5,259 bases of DNA from Methanomassiliicoccales archaeon (GTDB lineage Archaea > Thermoplasmatota > Thermoplasmata > Methanomassiliicoccales > JACIVX01). A program made the position numbers and the translations under genes. The number at the start of each line of letters is the position of its first letter. The first letter of the stretch is position 1. This document shows positions 1-4,344 of the stretch, piece by piece. The notes under the pieces were generated by a model. The model was given only the letters and a program-made list of their open reading frames with translations. It was not told the origin of the DNA and ran no database searches. The stretch lies in contig JANHAK010000102.1 of NCBI GenBank assembly GCA_024464195.1, positions 1-5,259 of the forward strand. Reading direction: 5' to 3'.

Positions 1-46
1 ACTAATTAATTCTAAATAAAAATCATGCCTATAGTGAGAAAATTTC

Positions 47-54
47 TATTTATC
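47..54 (+). promoter_or_regulatory. Candidate TATA-like element upstream of the lsm region
   Basis: The octamer TATTTATC lies in an AT-rich stretch about 21 nt before the ATG at 76. The same octamer recurs at 1553-1560 ahead of the permease gene. Archaeal TATA boxes sit about 25 nt upstream of the transcript start, which would put a start near 75-80. The lsm mRNA would then be either leaderless from the ATG at 76 or carry a leader of about 130 nt before the preferred start at 211. This is an inference from base composition and spacing only; a weak call. Confidence 0.3.
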
Positions 55-170
55 GATAATTCTCGGCATTGGTAAATGAATACTGATCAGCACTGGAAAT
101 CTCAACAAATCTCCGAATGCACGCAAAATGTAAGTCCAGAGAATCTTTCAAGGCTTTTCAAAAAGAAAGG

Positions 171-178
171 TTTAAATT
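171..178 (+). promoter_or_regulatory. Candidate BRE/TATA element just upstream of lsm
   Basis: TTTAAATT follows a purine-rich stretch (AAAAGAAAGG, 161-170) that resembles a BRE. The expected transcript start, about 25 nt downstream, is near 197-202. That gives a leader of only 10-20 nt before the ATGs at 211 and 217. This supports starting the lsm gene at 211 rather than 76, because the element would otherwise lie inside the coding sequence. It competes with the TATA-like element at 47-54, and both could be used. Confidence 0.4.
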
Positions 179-210
179 CTTTACCTACAATGACTGGACA
201 TAGGGATATT

Positions 211-426
211 ATGGTAATGCCACTTGCGCTGTTAGAGAAGTCAATGAACAAGAAAATATCGCTTCTGTTGAAAGACAACAGGATATTGGAAGGGAGACTT
301 GCGGGATATGACGACTATATGAACATGGTTCTCGAAGATACGGAAGAGCGCACGGCCGATCAGACACGGCGCTTGGGCACTGTTATATTGAGAGGAAATA
401 ACGTCGTCAGCATCGCGCCGCTGTGA
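211..426 (+). CDS. Archaeal Sm-like (LSm) RNA-binding protein
   Basis: A 71-residue LSm-family protein. Archaeal LSm proteins assemble into rings, usually heptamers, that bind U-rich RNA and take part in RNA metabolism. The Sm fold is seen directly. The Sm1 region covers residues 13-43, with G32-Y33-D34 and Y36-M37-N38 followed by MVLED; the Sm2 region is G56-T57-V58-I59-L60-R61-G62-N63-N64-V65. Y36, N38 and R61-G62 match the usual uridine-pocket positions. The frame is open back to an ATG at 76, which would add 45 residues with no resemblance to the fold and lower GC. I prefer 211 because family members normally begin a few residues before the P-L-x-L-L helix and a TATA-like element sits at 171-178. 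ATGs at 190 and 217 are alternatives. The start has only a weak SD-like AGGGAT. The next gene may overlap its stop through a GTGA. Family assignment is secure; the exact start is not. Confidence 0.9.
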   Translation: MVMPLALLEKSMNKKISLLLKDNRILEGRLAGYDDYMNMVLEDTEERTADQTRRLGTVILRGNNVVSIAPL

Positions 427-479
427 AATTTGTTGGTCACGTTGAGACACCAGCTCCCGATGATAACTCCTTGCAGACT

Positions 480-1436
480 ATGAAGGCAGTAATTCTAGCT
501 GGAGGAATGGGCACACGTCTTAGGCCATTGACGAATCTAATGCCAAAGCCGCTCATTCCGCTTGTCGATAAGCCGTTGATCTTGCACATCATCGACTCTC
601 TTCCTGAATCAATTGATACGGTTTTTCTCGCTGTTAATTACATGAAGGATGTTTTGGAGGATTACTTCAAAAGAACCCCGGGAAAAGAAGTTATCCTTGT
701 CGAGGAGCGAGAGCCGCTCGGAACTGGCGGTGCTTTGAAAAACGTCGGTCGCTATCTTGATGATACTTTTGTTGCGTGCAATGGCGACATCATCTCATCG
801 ATCGATATCGCATCGATGATCGAAGAACACCATTTGAAAGGCGGGATCGGCACGATCGCCCTCTGGCGTGTGAGCGATCCAAGCGCCTTTGGCGTTGTTA
901 GCTTATCAGAGGACAAGAGAATTGAACTATTCCAGGAAAAGCCCAAACGGGGTGAGGCATGTTCGAATCTCATCAACGCAGGGATCTACGTTTTTGAACC
1001 AGAGATTCTTGATTTCATTGGGGATGGTTTTGTGTCGCTGGAACGTGAGGTTTTTCCGAAAATTCTCAATCGTGGTCTCTACGGTTATTCGTTCGATGGT
1101 TACTGGGTTGACTGCGGTGTGAGGGAAAATCTCCTTGAGGCGCAGAGAATACTTCTCAGCCAGAGAGGTGAGATTCACTTGAACTCGAAAGTCGATGTTA
1201 AAGCAAAAATCATTCCACCGAATTTTATGACTAATGCAGAGATTGGTCCTGCGACCGTCGGTCCTGGTGTTTGCATTTGTGATCGTTCAGTGGTTCACAA
1301 TGGTGCGCAAATCTCGAATAGTCTTTTGATGGAAAATAGTGTCGTCGGAAAGGGGGCTGTCGTGAGGAATTCGATCATCGGGCCGAATGCGAGAGTGAAT
1401 GATGGAGAGACTGTGGAAAATTCAATCTTAGTCTGA
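480..1436 (+). CDS. Sugar-1-phosphate nucleotidyltransferase (NDP-sugar pyrophosphorylase) with left-handed beta-helix tail
   Basis: Joins a sugar 1-phosphate and an NTP to give an NDP-sugar and pyrophosphate in the cytoplasm, feeding glycan or glycolipid synthesis. From the ATG at 480 it has 318 residues. The N-terminal NTP_transferase domain shows GGMGTRLRPLT at 8-18, K23 in P-K-P, EPLGTGGAL at 78-86, the metal-binding N-G-D at 101-103, FQEKP at 151-155, NLINAGIYVF at 163-172 and YWVDCG at 208-213. From about 235 onward, hexapeptide-like repeats (IGPATVGPGV, SVVGKGAVV, SIIGPNARV) form a left-handed beta-helix. The pattern is closest to archaeal mannose-1-phosphate guanylyltransferase-like enzymes; glucose-1-phosphate uridylyl- or thymidylyltransferase is possible, and motifs alone do not fix the sugar or base. 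The frame also opens at a GTG (423) overlapping the lsm stop by 4 nt, which would add 19 residues. I chose 480 because the family begins at MKAVILAGG, but coupling at the GTGA is a real alternative. Neither start has a clear SD. Confidence 0.9.
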   Translation: MKAVILAGGMGTRLRPLTNLMPKPLIPLVDKPLILHIIDSLPESIDTVFLAVNYMKDVLEDYFKRTPGKEVILVEEREPLGTGGALKNVGRYLDDTFVACNGDIISSIDIASMIEEHHLKGGIGTIALWRVSDPSAFGVVSLSEDKRIELFQEKPKRGEACSNLINAGIYVFEPEILDFIGDGFVSLEREVFPKILNRGLYGYSFDGYWVDCGVRENLLEAQRILLSQRGEIHLNSKVDVKAKIIPPNFMTNAEIGPATVGPGVCICDRSVVHNGAQISNSLLMENSVVGKGAVVRNSIIGPNARVNDGETVENSILV

Positions 1437-1438
1437 CT

Positions 1439-1448
1439 TCGAATTCGA
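1439..1448. repeat. 10-bp perfect palindrome after the nucleotidyltransferase gene
   Basis: TCGAATTCGA is its own reverse complement and begins 3 nt after the stop codon. It overlaps the left arm of the longer inverted repeat at 1446-1477. Alone it could be chance; it matters as part of a cluster of palindromes in this gap. Confidence 0.5.
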
Positions 1449-1477
1449 TTGTGAATGGTTTCTATAGATCACAATCG
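1446..1477. repeat. 9-bp perfect inverted repeat (hairpin or operator candidate)
   Basis: CGATTGTGA (1446-1454) and TCACAATCG (1469-1477) are exact reverse complements separated by 14 nt. Transcribed, they would form a 9-bp stem with a 14-nt loop just after the nucleotidyltransferase stop. A run of five T follows at 1491-1495, 13 nt past the stem, so this could be part of a terminator. As DNA, the TGTGA/TCACA half-sites resemble a dimer-binding operator, but the centre-to-centre spacing of 23 bp is wider than that of most single-dimer sites. The repeat is directly visible; the function is open. Confidence 0.65.
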
Positions 1478-1490
1478 CATCGGCGTTGGA

Positions 1491-1530
1491 TTTTTCTGGC
1501 AAGATCTGATACTATCAGGCCAGATATTTT
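1491..1530 (+). terminator. Possible transcription terminator of the lsm-nucleotidyltransferase unit
   Basis: Archaeal termination depends mainly on U-rich tracts. This stretch has TTTTT (1491-1495) after the 9-bp hairpin at 1446-1477, then TATTTT (1525-1530) directly after the nested hairpin at 1495-1524. The position, between a stop codon and the next promoter-like element, fits a terminator. The T runs are short, so read-through into the transporter genes cannot be excluded. Confidence 0.35.
1495..1524. repeat. Nested inverted repeat (bulged hairpin or operator candidate)
   Basis: The outer arms TCTGGC (1495-1500) and GCCAGA (1519-1524) enclose a second perfect palindrome, CTGATA-C-TATCAG (1506-1518). 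As RNA it would be an outer 6-bp stem, a 5-nt bulge on the left (1501-1505) and an inner 5-bp stem with a 3-nt loop. TATTTT follows directly at 1525-1530, which fits a terminator for the upstream gene. The inner 13-bp palindrome also has the form of a regulator-binding site, about 35-50 bp upstream of the permease TATA-like element. The sequence alone does not decide between the two. Confidence 0.6.
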
Positions 1531-1552
1531 CCAAATTCTAAAACAAGTTACA

Positions 1553-1560
1553 TATTTATC
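1553..1560 (+). promoter_or_regulatory. Candidate TATA-like element for the ABC transporter operon
   Basis: TATTTATC, in an AT-rich context preceded by AAAACAAG, lies 38 nt before the permease ATG. With the usual archaeal spacing, transcription would begin near 1580-1585, giving a leader of about 15-20 nt that contains the SD-like AGGGA at 1589-1593. It is the best promoter candidate in the gap and would drive all three transporter genes. Confidence 0.45.
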
Positions 1561-1561
1561 T

Positions 1562-1575
1562 TGAAAATCGTTTCA
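1562..1575. promoter_or_regulatory. Candidate operator between TATA-like element and transcript start
   Basis: TGAAAATCGTTTCA has perfect 5-bp arms (TGAAA/TTTCA) around a 4-nt centre. It begins 2 nt after the TATA-like element and ends shortly before the predicted transcript start. A protein bound here would block preinitiation-complex assembly, the common position for archaeal repressors. Immediately downstream, GGTA and TACC (1576-1579, 1585-1588) form another short inverted repeat. Five-bp arms are short enough to arise by chance in AT-rich DNA, so this is a suggestion only. Confidence 0.3.
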
Positions 1576-1588
1576 GGTAACCCGTACC

Positions 1589-1593
1589 AGGGA
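1589..1593 (+). promoter_or_regulatory. Ribosome binding site of the permease gene
   Basis: AGGGA lies 5 nt before the ATG at 1599 and supports that start. It is a partial match to the anti-SD of 16S rRNA, weaker than the sites in front of the two ATPase genes. Confidence 0.5.
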
Positions 1594-1598
1594 CTAAA

Positions 1599-3251
1599 AT
1601 GAGTTACAGTGACACAATACTCAACATTATCAGTAAGAAGTCGTTTCGAAAGGGCTGGAACGCTTTCATAATTTTCTTTTTCCTCATCTTCGTCATACTT
1701 CCGACCGTCTATATTCTCTCATATGTCTTCACACACTGGAGTGCGATTGAAACCAATGTACTCAGCGACCGTGAGACGATCAATATCATTCTCAGTTCAA
1801 TTGCCGCTTCGTTTGAAATCGCGGCGATTGTGACTGTTATTGATTTCATCGTTGGCCTTCCGCTCGCATGGCTCATCGTGCGCAAGGAGTTCAGAGGCAA
1901 GAGATTTCTTGACACGCTGATTGATATGCCGCTTGCTGTTCCAACTGCTGCGCTCGGTTTCTCGAGTGCCATATTCTGGGCAACGACGCCCCCATCGATC
2001 GAGGCACCGCCCTTTGCGTTCGGAGCGATCTCATCGCCGATGCTCCTTGTCATTCTCTTGCACATCGTTTTCTCTTACCCATATATGGTAAGATCCCTTG
2101 CAGCGATACTCGAACAGATTGATGTCACGTACGAGATCGCAGGCCAGACGCTCGGTGCAAGCAAGCTAACCGCGGCGAGGACGATCACGCTTCCGCTTTT
2201 CAGAGCTGGTCTCGTGACTGGCATCATTCTCTGTTTTTCGCGCAGTCTCAGCGAAACAGGCGGAACAATGATCGCCCTCGCGACGATGGCGAATGCGGCT
2301 GGGTTTAACACAGGACCGACTCTCATAGGTGAATGGAAGAAACTATCGGTGACTCATCCTGAACTGATCCCGCAGCTGTCGTTCGTCAGCATTTTGCTCA
2401 TCATTATCGCACTCATTCTTCTTGCGATATTGAAGGTAATCGTGATGAAAGTGAGATTGCCTTTCGGGAAGGTCTGGCCGCGACCGGAAAAAATTTTGAG
2501 TCGGGGCTTTGCCCCGAAATTGAAGGATGCTTTTTCTCTTGTTTTTCTTCTTTTCTTTGTTTTGCTCCCTTCCTTCTTTATTTTTTCATATGTTGCAACG
2601 GCTTCACCATCGGGCGGTGACTGGGGTGGGTTCTGGGGCAGTCTCTCTTATTCCTTTGGAATCGCATTTATTGTGACTCTCATCGACCTTTCCTTCGGCA
2701 TCCCGCTTGCCTTTTTCATTGCGAGAAGTGAATCAAGAAAAATATCAAGCGTACTCGATGTCCTCGTTAATGTGCCGTTAATCGTTCCAACAGCAGCACT
2801 AGGGTTTTCCCTCGGTCAATTTTATACCGATCAGCCTTTCATCCCTGCCATTCCAACTTTGCTAATTATCATGGCCCACGTTGCTTTCACTTATCCACTC
2901 GTCGTCAGAAATGTTGCTGGTGCAATAGAAGAGATAGATCCCTCGTATGAGGAAACGGCGAGAACGCTTGGCGCCAAACCAATCCAGGCATTCCGTCGCG
3001 TACTTTACCCAATGATCAAGAGCTCCATTCTCGCGGGCTCGATTATGGCTTTCACGAGAAGCCTTGGCGAGACTGGGGCTACGCAGGCGGTTGTTAGCGA
3101 GGCGTTGACAGCACCTGTTTATATAGTTGAGCTTGTGAAAGGCCAGGAATACTACCTTGCTGGTCTAGCCTGTATCGCACTCATATCCGTTTCTTATGCC
3201 GCGATGCTCCTGCTGCGATATCTGACGAGAAAGAAGGGGAGGAGCGTCTAA
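1599..3251 (+). CDS. Fused two-domain ABC importer permease (ThiP/FbpB/ModB-like)
   Basis: A 550-residue inner-membrane permease with about 12 predicted membrane segments, made of two homologous BPD_transp_1 halves (about 20-285 and 310-545). Each half repeats the same landmarks: VPTAALGFS at 114-122 and 396-404, F-S/T-Y-P near 158-161 and 430-433, and the EAA coupling loop at 179-199 and 451-471 (E-x3-G/R-x-LGA...P), which docks on the ATPases. SR-S-LSETGG (214-222) and TRSLGETGA (486-494) follow each loop. Fused permeases of this size occur in thiamine (ThiP) and ferric iron (FbpB) importers. The SLGETGA motif also recalls sulfate/molybdate (SLGEFGA) and phosphate permeases, so I do not name the substrate. 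The start is set by AGGGA at 1589-1593 and a normal first membrane segment at 22-44. The stop abuts the ATG of ATPase 1. No substrate-binding protein is encoded beside it in this window. Confidence 0.92.
   Translation: MSYSDTILNIISKKSFRKGWNAFIIFFFLIFVILPTVYILSYVFTHWSAIETNVLSDRETINIILSSIAASFEIAAIVTVIDFIVGLPLAWLIVRKEFRGKRFLDTLIDMPLAVPTAALGFSSAIFWATTPPSIEAPPFAFGAISSPMLLVILLHIVFSYPYMVRSLAAILEQIDVTYEIAGQTLGASKLTAARTITLPLFRAGLVTGIILCFSRSLSETGGTMIALATMANAAGFNTGPTLIGEWKKLSVTHPELIPQLSFVSILLIIIALILLAILKVIVMKVRLPFGKVWPRPEKILSRGFAPKLKDAFSLVFLLFFVLLPSFFIFSYVATASPSGGDWGGFWGSLSYSFGIAFIVTLIDLSFGIPLAFFIARSESRKISSVLDVLVNVPLIVPTAALGFSLGQFYTDQPFIPAIPTLLIIMAHVAFTYPLVVRNVAGAIEEIDPSYEETARTLGAKPIQAFRRVLYPMIKSSILAGSIMAFTRSLGETGATQAVVSEALTAPVYIVELVKGQEYYLAGLACIALISVSYAAMLLLRYLTRKKGRSV
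3236..3244 (+). promoter_or_regulatory. Strong Shine-Dalgarno of ATPase 1, inside the permease gene
   Basis: GGGGAGGAG lies 7 nt before the ATG at 3252 and overlaps the last codons of the permease. The permease stop TAA (3249-3251) directly abuts this ATG, so the two genes are likely translationally coupled. Confidence 0.7.
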
Positions 3252-4343
3252 ATGCCAGAAATACGACTTGAATGTATCAGGAAATCATATGGCTCCGTTC
3301 AAGCTCTCGATCATCTCGATCTTACTATTCATAGCGGTGAGTATCTGTGTCTTCTTGGACCGACGGGTGCTGGCAAAACGACGACATTGAGGATTATTGC
3401 CGGTCTTACCAGTCCTGATTCTGGGAAAGTTTATTTTAATGATAAAGAGGTGACACATGTCGAACCAGAGGAACGGAAGGCGGTCTTCTTATCTCAGACA
3501 TACTCGCTTTTCCCTCATATGACAGTCGCAGAGAATATCGTTTTTGGCCCGAATATCAGAGATTGGCCAGATGAAGTAAAAAAGCGAACGCTTGCTGAAA
3601 TGCTTGACCTCGTGCGTCTCTCACGCCGAGCCGATGCTTACCCGCGAGAATTAAGCGGGGGGATGCAGCAGCGTACGGCTCTCGCCAGGGCACTCGCATC
3701 GGGTGCGGAAGTTCTCCTTCTCGATGAGCCCCTTCGGGCTCTCGACGCACGGCTTCGATTAGGTCTGCGACGAGAACTCCGTTCCCTTGCAAAATCCCTT
3801 GGTATCACAACAATTCATGTGACTCATGATCAAGAAGAGGCTATAGTCATGGCTGATCGAATTGCAGTGATCAGAAAAGGGAAGATCGCACAGATCGGAA
3901 CTCCCGAGGAAGTTTTTGATCATCCTAATTCACCCTTTGTGGCAAATTTCGTTGGGCAGTCGAATTTCTTTAGAGGTGTTGTCGTCAGCAGTAATGATGT
4001 GACTCTTATCAAAGAGAAGCAAGGAAGGTTGTTGCCAGCTCGACACTCGCATTTTAAAGCGGGCGAATGCGTTGTCATCGCTGTTAAGGTTGGCAACACC
4101 GAGATTGTGAAATCCGAGGATGGCTATTTGACTGGCAGTGTTGAGCGGATCCTATTCGAAGGGCGTAACCTATTTGTGGATATTTTGATCGATGGAGTGG
4201 GACGATGTTCGTCAAAGATACCAGCAAAATTCTTCGACAGAATCAAGGTGGGGGACAATGTAGGTATACGCTGGGATGCCGAAAAGGCCTCTATCTTTTC
4301 ACTCGAAAAATGCAACCTGGATGAGGAGTTGAAGGTGGAATGA
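3252..4343 (+). CDS. ABC importer ATPase 1 (PotA/FbpC/ThiQ-like, with TOBE-type tail)
   Basis: A 363-residue cytoplasmic ATP-binding subunit that would power the neighbouring permease. The nucleotide-binding domain (about 1-235) is intact: Walker A GPTGAGKTT at 36-44, Q-loop Q82, signature LSGGMQQR at 134-141, Walker B EVLLLDEP at 153-160 with catalytic E159, and H-loop H192 in THDQEEA. The D-loop reads LRALD (161-165) where LSALD is usual. After the family's typical NFVGQSNFF (232-240), the C-terminal 120 residues have the length and strand-rich look of a TOBE region, often regulatory or substrate-sensing. However, the common IRPE motif is replaced by VKVG (278-281). Length is normal for CUT/PotA-type ATPases. 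It begins at the ATG abutting the permease stop, behind a strong SD, and is followed after 1 nt by a second ATPase. ATPase function is near certain; the substrate is unknown. Confidence 0.93.
   Translation: MPEIRLECIRKSYGSVQALDHLDLTIHSGEYLCLLGPTGAGKTTTLRIIAGLTSPDSGKVYFNDKEVTHVEPEERKAVFLSQTYSLFPHMTVAENIVFGPNIRDWPDEVKKRTLAEMLDLVRLSRRADAYPRELSGGMQQRTALARALASGAEVLLLDEPLRALDARLRLGLRRELRSLAKSLGITTIHVTHDQEEAIVMADRIAVIRKGKIAQIGTPEEVFDHPNSPFVANFVGQSNFFRGVVVSSNDVTLIKEKQGRLLPARHSHFKAGECVVIAVKVGNTEIVKSEDGYLTGSVERILFEGRNLFVDILIDGVGRCSSKIPAKFFDRIKVGDNVGIRWDAEKASIFSLEKCNLDEELKVE
4333..4338 (+). promoter_or_regulatory. Shine-Dalgarno of ATPase 2
   Basis: AGGTGG, a good match to the core of GGAGGTG, lies 6 nt before the ATG at 4345, within the last codons of ATPase 1. 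It fixes the start of ATPase 2 and implies coupled translation with the gene before it. Confidence 0.65.
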
Positions 4344-4344
4344 G

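Noticed and set aside
795..819. Perfect 8-bp inverted repeat TCATCGAT/ATCGATGA around CGATATCG
   Set aside because: It lies inside the nucleotidyltransferase coding sequence and follows from repeated ATC/GAT/TCG codons for Ile, Asp and Ser. No reason to assign a separate function.
1450..1473. CRP-type site (TGTGA/TCACA)
   Set aside because: The half-sites are separated by 14 nt instead of 6, and the genes look archaeal, where a CRP site of this kind is not expected. Kept only as an inverted repeat.
1495..1598. Possible TPP riboswitch (THI box) ahead of a ThiP-like permease
   Set aside because: The conserved CTGAGA and CTGATCTGG blocks in the right order and spacing are missing. Only a chance CTGATA and short GCCAGA are present.
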